In this document: positions 8,445-16,486 of the stretch, piece after piece | Numbering within the stretch: the first letter of the stretch is position 1 | How the letters are laid out: every line of letters starts with the position of its first letter | Source of the DNA: Streptomyces malaysiensis subsp. samsunensis | GTDB lineage: Bacteria > Actinomycetota > Actinomycetes > Streptomycetales > Streptomycetaceae | Direction of reading: 5' to 3' | Assembly (NCBI RefSeq): GCF_024519315.1 | Contig: NZ_JANIIC010000041.1 | Span: 38,577-102,576, forward strand | DNA length: 64,000 bases | Made by a program: the position numbers and the translations under genes | The notes under the pieces: generated by a model | What the model was told of the DNA's origin: nothing | Databases searched by the model: none | Seen by the model: the letters and a program-made list of their open reading frames with translations, nothing else

Positions 8445-9178
8445 GAGGGCTCGCCCTCCGCGGACCGCAGCACATACCCCACCCCGCGCACGGTGTGCAC
8501 GAGCCGCGGCTCGCCGCCCGCCTCGGTCTTACGGCGCAGATACATCACGTACACATCCAGCGAGTTGGACGAGGGCTCGAAGTCGAAGCCCCACACCGCC
8601 TTGAGGATCTGCTCCCGGGTGAGCACCTGACGGGGGTGCGCCAGGAACATCTCCAGCAGGGTGAACTCGGTGCGGGTCAGCTCGACGCGGCGCCCGCCGC
8701 GGGCGACCTCGCGGGTCGTCAGGTCCATCCGCAGATCGCCGAAGGTCAGCACATCCTCCTCGGGCAGCGCCGCGCCCTGCTGGGCCACGTAGGAGCTGCG
8801 GCGCAGCAGGGCACGGATGCGGGCCAGCAGTTCGTCCAGTTCGAAGGGTTTGACGAGGTAGTCGTCCGCGCCCGCGTCGAGCCCGGTGACCCGGTCGCCC
8901 ACCGTGTCCCGCGCGGTGAGCATCAGGATCGGCAGCGTCACCCCGGTGGCGCGCAGCCGCCGCGCGGCGGTCAGCCCGTCCATCCGGGGCATCAGCACAT
9001 CGAGCACGATCAGCTCGGGGTCGTAGGAGCCCACCTTGGCCAGCGCGTCCAGCCCGTCCACGGCGGTCTCGGTCGCATAGCCCTCGAAGACGAGGCTGCG
9101 GTGCAGGGCTTCCCGGACGGCCGGCTCGTCGTCGACGATCAGGATGCGGGACGGCTGATCGCCGTGGTCGGGGCTCAT
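8441..9178 (-). CDS. cssR: secretion-stress response regulator, CssR-like
   Basis: A 245-residue OmpR-family regulator. The receiver carries the DDE acidic patch, phosphoacceptor Asp in IVLDVLMP and Lys in LVKPFE. The winged-helix domain runs from about residue 140 to the end (RRVELTRTEFTLLEMF to VGYVLRSAEGEPS). It couples to the kinase gene through an ATGA overlap. The regulator probably controls the HtrA-like protease gene 114 bp upstream on the same strand, as reported for Streptomyces CssR; no operator was identified here. Confidence 0.85.
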   Translation of the reverse strand: MSPDHGDQPSRILIVDDEPAVREALHRSLVFEGYATETAVDGLDALAKVGSYDPELIVLDVLMPRMDGLTAARRLRATGVTLPILMLTARDTVGDRVTGLDAGADDYLVKPFELDELLARIRALLRRSSYVAQQGAALPEEDVLTFGDLRMDLTTREVARGGRRVELTRTEFTLLEMFLAHPRQVLTREQILKAVWGFDFEPSSNSLDVYVMYLRRKTEAGGEPRLVHTVRGVGYVLRSAEGEPS

Positions 9179-9292
9179 GGGTCGATTTCCTTAGCGGTGA
9201 CGGTGCGGGTGACGTGACTGACGCTGACGGTGGGGCTGGGGCGGGGGCCGCGCCGGGCGGTGCGGCGCCGCTCTGCCAGCCTCGCACGTCGG

Positions 9293-10402
9293 TCAGGCGT
9301 TGCCGCCACTGCCGCCCGAGCGCAGGGAGTCGAGATCGGACTTGACGGTGTTGATCGGAATCGAGAAGCCGAGGCCGACGCTGCCCGCGTCACCGGAGCT
9401 CTGGCCCGAGGCCGAGGAGTACATCGCGGAGTTGATCCCGATGACCTGGCCGCTCATATTGATCAGCGCACCGCCGGAGTTGCCGGGGTTGAGCGAGGCA
9501 TCGGTCTGGATGGCCTTGTAGGTGGTGGTCGACGAGCCGACGTCGCCGTTGTACCGGCCGCCGCCGAACTCGAACGGCCACTGCCCGCCGCCGCCCGACC
9601 CCTGACCGCCCTGCTCCTGGTCCGTGGAGACGGTGACATCACGGTTGAGCGAGGAGACGATACCGCTGGTGACGGTGCCGGTGAGGCCCTCGGGCGAGCC
9701 GATGGCCACGACCTGGTCGCCCACCGTGACCTTGCTGGAGTCGCCGAGGGACGCCGGCTTCAGCCCGCTCGCCCCCTCCACCTTGATCAGCGCGAGGTCC
9801 TTCTTGCTGTCGGTGCCGACGACCGTCGCGGACTTCTTGCTGCCGTCGCTGAACGTCACACTGATCGAATCGGCGCCCGAGACCACGTGGTTGTTGGTGA
9901 TGATCTCGCCGCCGCTGGTGATGATCACGCCGGAGCCGGTGGACTGCCCGCTGGTGCCGCCGGCGCTGACCTCCACGATGCTGGGGCTGACGGCCGCCGC
10001 CACGGCCGAAACCCCGCTGTTGCTGCTGGACTTGGCGTTGACCACGGGAGTGGACATCGTGGTGTCGGACTTCTGGGTGGCGTTGGTGACCAGCGCGGCC
10101 GCCCCGCCGCCCACGAGCGCCGAGACGGCCGCCACGGCCGCGATCAGCGCGACCGGCCGCGGGACCCGCGCCCTGCGCCGCCCTCCGCCACCGTGCGCCC
10201 CCTCGCCCGCAAACGCGCCCCCCTCGTCCCCGCCACCGCCGCCACTGCCACCGCTGTCGCCACCCGGCCACACGGTGACCCCGGACGGCGTGGTGACCGG
10301 CGGCTGCGGCTGATACGCGGGCGGATCGGGATACCCCGCACCACCGCCGTACGAGTAGGGATAGGGCTCGTCTGCGCCGCTGCGGCGTGTGCTGTCCGTC
10401 AT
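9293..10402 (-). CDS. membrane-anchored HtrA/DegP-like serine protease without PDZ domain
   Basis: A 369-residue protease expected to degrade misfolded protein on the outer face of the membrane. A Pro/Gly-rich cytoplasmic tail of about 75 residues precedes one membrane helix (PVALIAAVAAVSALVGGG). The catalytic domain shows TNNHVV (His), KDLALI (Asp) and NPGNSGGAL (Ser), and a Gly-rich insertion (QGGQGSGGGGQW). It ends soon after GLGFSIPINTV, so the PDZ domain usual in HtrA proteins is missing. It lies directly upstream of the CssRS-like pair, which fits the secretion-stress protease of Streptomyces and the mycobacterial mprAB-pepD layout. Confidence 0.88.
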   Translation of the reverse strand: MTDSTRRSGADEPYPYSYGGGAGYPDPPAYQPQPPVTTPSGVTVWPGGDSGGSGGGGGDEGGAFAGEGAHGGGGRRRARVPRPVALIAAVAAVSALVGGGAAALVTNATQKSDTTMSTPVVNAKSSSNSGVSAVAAAVSPSIVEVSAGGTSGQSTGSGVIITSGGEIITNNHVVSGADSISVTFSDGSKKSATVVGTDSKKDLALIKVEGASGLKPASLGDSSKVTVGDQVVAIGSPEGLTGTVTSGIVSSLNRDVTVSTDQEQGGQGSGGGGQWPFEFGGGRYNGDVGSSTTTYKAIQTDASLNPGNSGGALINMSGQVIGINSAMYSSASGQSSGDAGSVGLGFSIPINTVKSDLDSLRSGGSGGNA

Positions 10403-11272
10403 GTCTATGACTGTGCGACCGAAGTATGAGAGTCCCCTGAGGACCCGCTAAGAACCCCACCAGAAGTCCATATGCCCGCCATAAGGCCCCGGGCAGCACT
10501 GGGGCCCCGCCCAGGGCCCCGGCGTCCTCGGGGCCCCGCCGAACGGCGACGGCAAGCCGGGCCACCGCGCACCGCCCATAAGGCCACGGCCGCAGGGCGC
10601 GAGCACGGGCGCCGCCCGCAGAACTGCCCGCAACGCTACGGACCACGCCATAAGGCAGCCGGGCCACCGCGCACCGCCCATAAGGGCACGGCCGCAGGGC
10701 CCGCGAGCCGCCCGTCAGCAGACGGAACCCGCAAGGCGCCCGGCCGCAGAGTCCCAGCCCCGCCGAAGGCAGACGCCCCACCGCCAGCACACGGCCTCAC
10801 CGGAGGACGAGAGCTCGGTGGGGGCACCGCCGCCGCCCGCGCAGCACACGGGCAGCGGGGAACGAGGCGGGCCGGTCGGGGCCCGTCCCTCGCGGCCGCG
10901 GCCGAAGGGCGGCAAAGCCCGGCTGCGGAACGGGGAAGTCGCGCCCCCTCAGCGCCAGCCTCGGCGCAGGGCGGACGCTCGCCCCGAAGGTGACCGCAGG
11001 GCGCGGGCTCGCCGGGGGCGCGGCCCCCGCAGGGCGGGCGGGGCATGGCGGACGCTCCACCCCAGACGCCCCGCCCCGAAGGTGCACACCGACCGCAGGG
11101 CGCGGGGTCTGCGGGGGCACGGCCCCGCCCGGCGCGGGGGCCGTGCCGCACGGGGGCCGTGCGGCACGGGCTCGGCTGCCAAGGCGAGCGCCCGCCCGCA
11201 GGGTCAACCGGGCCGTCTGCGACGACGACAAGGGCCGTCGGGGCCCCCAGGGCCCCGACTCGGGTAGCGGCG
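10403..11272. repeat. GC-rich repeat-bearing intergenic region
   Basis: About 870 bp between the protease start and the LacI gene end. Two direct copies of a roughly 48-bp unit (gccgggccaccgcgcaccgc...) start at 10556 and 10658, a period of 102 bp. The core CCATAAGG recurs near 10479, 10576, 10648 and 10678. A second degenerate family around cgcagggcgcggg recurs between 10590 and 11110. Open frames on both strands are low-complexity Arg/Pro/Gly/Ala and overlap one another, so none is called. The protease promoter must lie near 10403-10450. Confidence 0.55.
11141..11169. terminator. 12-bp hairpin downstream of the LacI gene
   Basis: CCGTGCCGCACG at 11141-11152 and CGTGCGGCACGG at 11158-11169 are exact inverted copies with a 5-nt loop. 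The hairpin lies about 100 bp past the stop of the leftward LacI gene, so it is a candidate terminator for it. No T-tract follows. Confidence 0.45.
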
Positions 11273-12295
11273 CTACGCGCAACCGCAGGAGTGGCGGACC
11301 ACCAGCGCCGAGGGGAATTGTTTGACCCGTTCGCGGCGGGAGCCGGCGAGGCGGACGCCGTCCTCCAGTACCAGATCGACGGCGGCGCGCGCCATCGCGG
11401 GGCGGTCGGAGCCGACCGTGGTCAGCGGGGGGTCGGTGAGGTGGGCTTCCTTCACATCGTCGAAGCCTGCCACCGCCAGCTCCGCGGGAACCTCGATCCG
11501 CAGTTCGCGCGCCGCCCGCAGCACCCCGAACGCCTGGTCGTCGGTGGCGCAGAAGATGGCCGGGGGCCGGTCGGGGCCGGCGAGCAGGTCGAGGGCGACC
11601 TTATAGGCGTCGTAGCGGTTGTACGGGGCCTGGAAGAGCCGCCCCTCCGTGGGCCGGCCCGCCTCGTGCATCGCGCGGCGCCAGCCCTCGACGTGGTCGG
11701 TGACGGGGTCGCCGACGGTCGGGGTTATCTCGGTGCCGCCGAGGCAGGCCACGTAGTCATGGCCGTGCTCCAGCAGATGCCGCACCGCGAGCTGCGCACC
11801 CCCGACGTCGTCCAGCACCACCGCCACGTCGTCGATCGCCTCGGGTCGCTCGTGCAGCAGCACCACCCGGGCGTCCCACGCCTCGATCTCGGCCGCCGCG
11901 TTCTCGCTGGGGCCCTGGCTGATGAGGATCAGCCCGGACACCCGCATCCCCAGGAAGGCGCGCAGATAGTGGACCTCGCGCTCGTCGAGGTAGTCGGAGT
12001 TGCCGACCAGCACCATCTTTCCGCGCTCGGCGGCCGCCTGTTCTACGGCGTGCGCCATCTCCGCGAAGAACGGCTGCCGCGCGTCCGGGACGATCAGCCC
12101 TATGAGATCGGTCCGGCGGCTCGCCATCGCCTGCGCGACGCGGTCCGGCCGGTAGCCGAGCTCCTTGATCGCGGCGAGCACCCGCTCGCGCGTGGCCGGG
12201 GCGACCGGCCGGGGTCCGTTATTGATGACGTAACTCACGACCGCGGTCGACGTTCCCGCAAGCCTTGCCACATCATCCCGCGTCACCTTGGCCAC
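11273..12295 (-). CDS. LacI-family transcriptional regulator
   Basis: A 340-residue repressor. The N-terminal helix-turn-helix is typical (VTRDDVARLAGTSTAVVSYVINN), with the hinge-helix motif at about residues 46-58. The periplasmic-binding-like ligand domain follows (DLIGLIVPDARQPFF to the end, which has an SCGC tail). It starts with GTG at 12295. It is 23 bp downstream of glnR on the same strand, so the two may share a transcript. In S. coelicolor a LacI gene also sits between glnR and the htrA/css locus (from memory SCO4158). Effector and targets are unknown. Confidence 0.9.
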   Translation of the reverse strand: MAKVTRDDVARLAGTSTAVVSYVINNGPRPVAPATRERVLAAIKELGYRPDRVAQAMASRRTDLIGLIVPDARQPFFAEMAHAVEQAAAERGKMVLVGNSDYLDEREVHYLRAFLGMRVSGLILISQGPSENAAAEIEAWDARVVLLHERPEAIDDVAVVLDDVGGAQLAVRHLLEHGHDYVACLGGTEITPTVGDPVTDHVEGWRRAMHEAGRPTEGRLFQAPYNRYDAYKVALDLLAGPDRPPAIFCATDDQAFGVLRAARELRIEVPAELAVAGFDDVKEAHLTDPPLTTVGSDRPAMARAAVDLVLEDGVRLAGSRRERVKQFPSALVVRHSCGCA

Positions 12296-12318
12296 GCGCG
12301 AAGTCTACGCGGGTCCAG

Positions 12319-13131
12319 CTAGCTGTTGGCCGGTCGTGCGGCAGCTGCCCTCGCCTCGGAGCCTGCGGCCCCTTCGGGGTGCTCTCCCCGCGCGGCGTCG
12401 CCCACTCCGGCGTCCCGCGCCTTCGCCTTGACCCGGGCCTCCTCGGCAGCGCGCTCGACCTTCTCCGGGGCGACGAAACGGTAGCCCACGTTCCGCACGG
12501 TGCCGATCAGGGACTCGTGCTCCGGGCCCAGCTTGGCGCGCAGCCGCCGGACGTGAACGTCCACCGTACGGGTGCCGCCGAAGTAGTCATAGCCCCAGAC
12601 CTCCTGGAGCAGCTGCGCCCGGGTGAAGACCCGGCCGGGGTGCTGGGCGAGGTACTTCAGCAGCTCGAACTCCTTGAATGTGAGATCGAGCACACGCCCC
12701 TTGAGCTTGGCGCTGTAGGTGGCCTCGTCGACCGAGAGATCGCCGTTGCGGATCTCCATCGGGCTGTCGTCGGTGGTGATCTGCTGGCGGCCCATGGCCA
12801 GCCGCAGCCGGGCCTCGACCTCCGCCGGGCCCGCGGTGTCCAGCAGGACGTCGTCGATGCCCCAGTCGGCGGTGACGGCGGCGAGCCCGCCCTCGGTCAC
12901 CACCAGGATCAGCGGACAGCCGGGGCCGGTGGACCGCAGCAGCTGGCACAGGCTGCGCACCTGCGGCAGATCGCGGCGGCCGTCGATCAGGATGACATCG
13001 GCACCCGGGGTGTCCACCAGGGCCGGGCCTTCGGCGGGGGCCACCCGCACGCTGTGCAGCAGGAGGCCGAGGGCGGGGAGCACCTCCGTCGAGGGCTGGA
13101 GTGCATTGGTCAGCAGCAGGAGGGAACTCAT
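12319..13131 (-). CDS. glnR: global nitrogen regulator GlnR (orphan OmpR-type regulator)
   Basis: A 270-residue OmpR-like regulator that controls glnA, glnII, amtB, nir and other nitrogen genes in Streptomyces. The N-terminus (MSSLLLLTNALQPSTEVLP) and the receiver-like domain are near identical to my recollection of S. coelicolor GlnR. The receiver is atypical: it lacks the acidic pair of normal receivers and carries Asp in VILIDGRRDL, as known for GlnR, which works as a dimer without a partner kinase. The winged helix spans about residues 125-225 (VLDLTFKEFELLKYLAQHPG to VGYRF). The tail is Ala/Glu-rich. No histidine kinase gene is adjacent. Confidence 0.95.
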   Translation of the reverse strand: MSSLLLLTNALQPSTEVLPALGLLLHSVRVAPAEGPALVDTPGADVILIDGRRDLPQVRSLCQLLRSTGPGCPLILVVTEGGLAAVTADWGIDDVLLDTAGPAEVEARLRLAMGRQQITTDDSPMEIRNGDLSVDEATYSAKLKGRVLDLTFKEFELLKYLAQHPGRVFTRAQLLQEVWGYDYFGGTRTVDVHVRRLRAKLGPEHESLIGTVRNVGYRFVAPEKVERAAEEARVKAKARDAGVGDAARGEHPEGAAGSEARAAAARPANS

Positions 13132-13417
13132 CGTCCATCACCTGCCCCGGCCGTGATCTCGAGGTCGTGCACGCTTCGCTCGCCCATTACGTCGGTTCCT
13201 CCTCGGTCCCTGTGCGAGAGGGGCACCTCCCGGGCAGCGCCCGGGGGAGTCTGCGGCTACTACTTCGTACGGTTACGTCCGCGCCCTTGGAGCGACGGTG
13301 CGCTCAAACGCGCACCACGCCCCGAAAGCACAAAAGGACCCGGGGGCTACGTTGCCCGGATCCTCTTCACAGCAGAATAACCCACATGACATGTGCCGGA
13401 GAGGCTCAATCTGCTCC
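13132..13417. other. divergent promoter region of glnR and the hydrolase gene
   Basis: About 290 bp upstream of both glnR (leftward) and the hydrolase (rightward). A GC hairpin around CCCGGGGG and GCCCGGAT lies near 13338-13360. No GlnR box or clear -10/-35 pair was identified by eye. Confidence 0.4.
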
Positions 13418-13454
13418 CCGTTGTCCTTCCGCGACCGCCGCGGCAGGACAACGG
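13418..13454 (+). promoter_or_regulatory. hairpin overlapping the ribosome site of the hydrolase gene
   Basis: CCGTTGTCCTTCCGCG at 13418-13433 and CGCGGCAGGACAACGG at 13439-13454 pair in 15 of 16 positions around a 5-nt loop. The right arm holds AGGA (13445-13448), the only plausible ribosome site for the ATG at 13458. If transcribed, the stem would hide that site. Alternatively it is a terminator, or an operator for a dimeric repressor. Confidence 0.5.
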
Positions 13455-13457
13455 GCC

Positions 13458-14327
13458 ATGCTGCTGACCGATGACGGGGTCTCGATCGAGGCGCGGTACG
13501 AACCTTCCCCGGCATCCGGGACCGAACCCTCCGGCCGGCTCGCGCTGGTGGTCGGGCACGGGTTCACCGGCGCCCTCGAACGCCCCGCGCTACGGCGGGT
13601 GGCCTCGGCGTTTCACCAGCACACGGCCGTGATCACATTCTCGTTCCGGGGCCATGGCAGGTCCGGCGGACGGTCCACGGTCGGCGATCGCGAAGTGCTG
13701 GACCTGGCCGCCGCGGTGCGCTGGGCGCGACGGCTCGGACATCGGCGGGTCGCCACGGTCGGCTTCTCGATGGGCGGCTCGGTGGTGATCCGGCAGGCGG
13801 CGCTGTCCGGGAAGAACGATCAAATCCGGCCGATGCAAGACATACCCCACGGGGAGCGCACAGGGCGCTCGCCGGGGCGCACGGACCGAGCGAACGGGGA
13901 ACCCACCACCGCTCCCGGCGAGGCCGCCGACGGCGCCGCGCCCGACGCCGTGGTCTCGGTGAGCGCACCCGCCCGCTGGTACTACCGCGGCACCGCGCCC
14001 ATGCGGCGGGTCCACTGGGCGGTCACCCGGCCGGCCGGACGGCTGGTCTCCCGCTACGGGCTGGGCACCCGGATCGACCCCCGCGGCTGGGACGTCGATC
14101 CGCTGCCCCCGGTGGCCGCGGCGCCGCTGATCGCCCCGACGCCGCTGCTGATCGTGCATGGCGACCGGGATCCGTACTTCCCGCTGGACCATCCGCGGAT
14201 GCTGGCGTCGGCGGCGGACCCGGCCACCTCGGAGCTGTGGATCGAACCGGGCTTCGGCCACGCCGAGACCGCCGCCTCCCCCGCCCTGCTGACCCGTATC
14301 GCCGACTGGGCCGCGGCCAACGCCTGA
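13458..14327 (+). CDS. alpha/beta hydrolase
   Basis: A 289-residue predicted cytoplasmic hydrolase if started at ATG 13458 (AGGA 9 nt upstream); an in-frame ATG at 13386 would add 24 residues but lacks a ribosome site and would run through a hairpin. The fold motifs are clear: VVGHGFTG, nucleophile elbow GFSMGGS, acid in HGDRDPYFP and His in FGHAETA. A hydrophilic low-complexity insertion of about 45 residues follows the nucleophile strand (from GKNDQIRP to PDAVVSV), which is unusual for the family. Substrate unknown. Divergent from glnR. Confidence 0.88.
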   Translation: MLLTDDGVSIEARYEPSPASGTEPSGRLALVVGHGFTGALERPALRRVASAFHQHTAVITFSFRGHGRSGGRSTVGDREVLDLAAAVRWARRLGHRRVATVGFSMGGSVVIRQAALSGKNDQIRPMQDIPHGERTGRSPGRTDRANGEPTTAPGEAADGAAPDAVVSVSAPARWYYRGTAPMRRVHWAVTRPAGRLVSRYGLGTRIDPRGWDVDPLPPVAAAPLIAPTPLLIVHGDRDPYFPLDHPRMLASAADPATSELWIEPGFGHAETAASPALLTRIADWAAANA

Positions 14328-14375
14328 GCGGCGTACGGCCGAGCGGTCGGCTGCTCCGGCTGTCCGGCGCTCCGG

Positions 14376-16367
14376 CTATTCGGCCGGTCGGCTATGCGGC
14401 CGGTCGGCTACTCGGGCCTCCGCCACCGGCTCGGCGAACTGGGACGCGTAGAGCCGGGCGTACGCACCGCCGGCCGCGAGGAGCGCGTCATGGGAGCCCT
14501 GCTCCACGATCCGCCCCGACTCCATCACCAGGATCACGTCCGCGTCCCGGATGGTCGACAGCCGGTGCGCGATCACAAAGCTGGTGCGGCCGCTCCGCAG
14601 CGAGGCCATCGCCCGCTGGATGAGGACCTCGGTGCGGGTGTCGACCGAGCTGGTGGCCTCGTCCAGCACCAGGATCGACGGCTCGGCGAGGAACGCCCGC
14701 GCGATCGTGATCAGCTGCTTCTCACCGGCGCTGACGTTGGAGCCCTCTTCGTCGATCACCGTGTCGTAGCCGTCCGGCAGCATCCGTACGAAGCGGTCCA
14801 CATAGGTGGCCTTCGCCGCCGCCACGATCTTCTCGAAACCGGCGCCCTGCGCGCCGTACGCGATGTTCTCGGCGATCGTCCCGCCGAACAGCCAGGTGTC
14901 CTGGAGGACCATCCCGAAATGGGAGCGCAGCTCCTCCCGTGACATCTCGGCGATGTTCACCCCGTCGAGCGTGATCCGCCCGCCGCTGACCTCGTAGAAC
15001 CGCATCAGCAGATTGACCAGCGTGGTCTTCCCCGCGCCGGTCGGCCCGACGATGGCCACGGTCTGCCCCGGCCGCACCGACAGCGACAGACCCTCGATGA
15101 GCGGCTTGTCCGGCTGGTAGCGGAAGGCGACCTCCTCGAACGCGACCTGCCCGCGCACCACCTCCGGCCGCCGCGCCGCCACCGGCCCCGCGCTCTGCTC
15201 CGGCGCGTCCAGCAGTTCGAAGACCCGCTCGGCGGAGGCCACGCCCGACTGGACCATGTTGGCCATGGAGGCCACCTGGGTGAGCGGCTGGCTGAACTGC
15301 CGGGTGTACTGGACGAACGCCTGGACGTCGCCGATCGACAGCGCGCCGGAGGCCACCCGGAGCCCGCCGACCACGGCCACCAGCACATAGTTGAGATTGC
15401 CGATGAACATCATCGAGGGCTGGATCAGCCCGGAGATGAACTGGGCCCGGAAGCCCGCCTCGTAGAGCTTGTCGTTCTGCTCCCGGAACAGCTCCGCGGA
15501 CTCCTTCTCCCGCCCGAAGACCTTCACCAGCGAATGGCCGGTGTACATCTCCTCGATATGGGCGTTGAGCTTGCCCGTGGTCTTCCACTGGGCCACGAAC
15601 TGGGGCTGTGCGCGCTTGCCGATGCGCGTCGTCACCCACACCGAGACCGGGACGGTGATCAGCGCCACCAGCGCCAGCAGCGGCGAGATCCAGAACATCA
15701 TCGACAGCACGCCCACGATCATCAGCAGCGAGGCCATGATCTGGCTGAGGGTCTGCTGGAGCGTCTGCTGGATGTTGTCGATGTCGTTGGTGGCACGGGA
15801 GAGCACCTCGCCGCGCGACTGCTTGTCGAAGTACGAGAGCGGCAGCCGCGCCAGCTTGTGCTCCACGTCCTCGCGCAGCCGGAAGACCGAGCGCTGGACG
15901 ACGACCGTGGCCACCCGCGCCTGGAGGAGGTTCAGGAGCGAGGAGACGACATACAGCGCCGTGACCCACAGCAGGACGACGCCGACCGCGTGGAAGTCGA
16001 TGCCCTGGCCGGGGGTGACGTCCATCGAGGCGACCATGTCGGCGACCGTGCCCTGGTCCCTGTCCCGCAGCCACTGGACAGCCTGCTCCTTGCTGACGCC
16101 ATCGGGCAGCTGCCGTCCGACGATGCCCGCGAAGATCAGGTCGGTGGCCGCGCCGAGGATCTTCGGGCCCACCACCGAAAGACCGATGCTGACCGTGCCC
16201 AGCGCGAGCACCAGCAGCGCGATACCGCGCTCGGGGCGGAGCCGGGCCAGCAGCCGGCGGCTGGAGCCGCGGAAGTCCATGGACCGCTCGGTGGGCTGCC
16301 CGCCCATGAAACGCCCGGGCCCGGCGGCGGGCGCCGGGCCCCGGCGGGGCGCCGTGGTGCCGCTCAT
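14376..16367 (-). CDS. ABC exporter subunit, membrane-ATPase fusion (canonical Walker B half)
   Basis: A 663-residue half-transporter: a basic N-terminal tail with PRRGPAPAAGPGRFMGG, six membrane helices to about residue 370, then the ATPase domain. Walker A is GPTGAGKTT and Walker B ends in VLDEATSS with the catalytic Glu. The signature is the unusual NVSAGEKQL in place of LSGGQ. The partner at 16483-18231 has the reciprocal pattern, so the pair should form a heterodimer with one active site, as in TM287/288-type exporters. The start ATG at 16367 overlaps the stop of a repeat-borne small frame (16364-16486). The ribosome site is weak, so translation probably depends on coupling. Substrate unknown. 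Confidence 0.92.
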   Translation of the reverse strand: MSGTTAPRRGPAPAAGPGRFMGGQPTERSMDFRGSSRRLLARLRPERGIALLVLALGTVSIGLSVVGPKILGAATDLIFAGIVGRQLPDGVSKEQAVQWLRDRDQGTVADMVASMDVTPGQGIDFHAVGVVLLWVTALYVVSSLLNLLQARVATVVVQRSVFRLREDVEHKLARLPLSYFDKQSRGEVLSRATNDIDNIQQTLQQTLSQIMASLLMIVGVLSMMFWISPLLALVALITVPVSVWVTTRIGKRAQPQFVAQWKTTGKLNAHIEEMYTGHSLVKVFGREKESAELFREQNDKLYEAGFRAQFISGLIQPSMMFIGNLNYVLVAVVGGLRVASGALSIGDVQAFVQYTRQFSQPLTQVASMANMVQSGVASAERVFELLDAPEQSAGPVAARRPEVVRGQVAFEEVAFRYQPDKPLIEGLSLSVRPGQTVAIVGPTGAGKTTLVNLLMRFYEVSGGRITLDGVNIAEMSREELRSHFGMVLQDTWLFGGTIAENIAYGAQGAGFEKIVAAAKATYVDRFVRMLPDGYDTVIDEEGSNVSAGEKQLITIARAFLAEPSILVLDEATSSVDTRTEVLIQRAMASLRSGRTSFVIAHRLSTIRDADVILVMESGRIVEQGSHDALLAAGGAYARLYASQFAEPVAEARVADRPHSRPAE

Positions 16368-16486
16368 GCGGCGTCTCTTACATTCGCCCCGCTGCGCCAG
16401 CAGCTGATGTAGCTGTCGCCCACGCGGCGCGGAGGTGCGGCTTTCGTCGTCTTCCGCGGCGCGGTGGCCGTGCGTGCGTCGCTCAT
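16364..16486 (-). repeat. junction repeat copy A (119 bp, carries a 40-codon frame)
   Basis: Repeat unit between the stop of one exporter gene and the start of the next. A 40-codon frame begins MSDARTATAPRK and ends GANVRDAA. Its ATG overlaps the upstream stop (ATGA, 16486-16483) and its TGA overlaps the downstream ATG (16367-16364). GCATGAGC occurs at both boundaries. GGAGGAAG in the end of the upstream gene gives the frame a good ribosome site. The RNA can fold with GCGCC/GGCGC around CAGCT/AGCTG near the middle. The same unit occurs twice at 44974-45191. Whether a peptide is made is unknown. Confidence 0.8.

Noticed and set aside
10636..11267. Frames of 149-171 codons in the repeat-rich spacer
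   Set aside because: Low-complexity Arg/Ala/Pro/Gly in every frame on both strands, following the DNA repeats; no conserved pattern.
10403..11272. CRISPR-like array
   Set aside because: Only two copies of the 48-bp unit, unequal and with related spacers; no cas genes in the window.
16364..16486. Junction repeat copy A as an ordinary conserved small gene of the exporter operon
   Set aside because: The same unit occurs in tandem in the unrelated pst operon, and substitutions are not biased to third positions. It is better described as a repeat element, though translation is not excluded.
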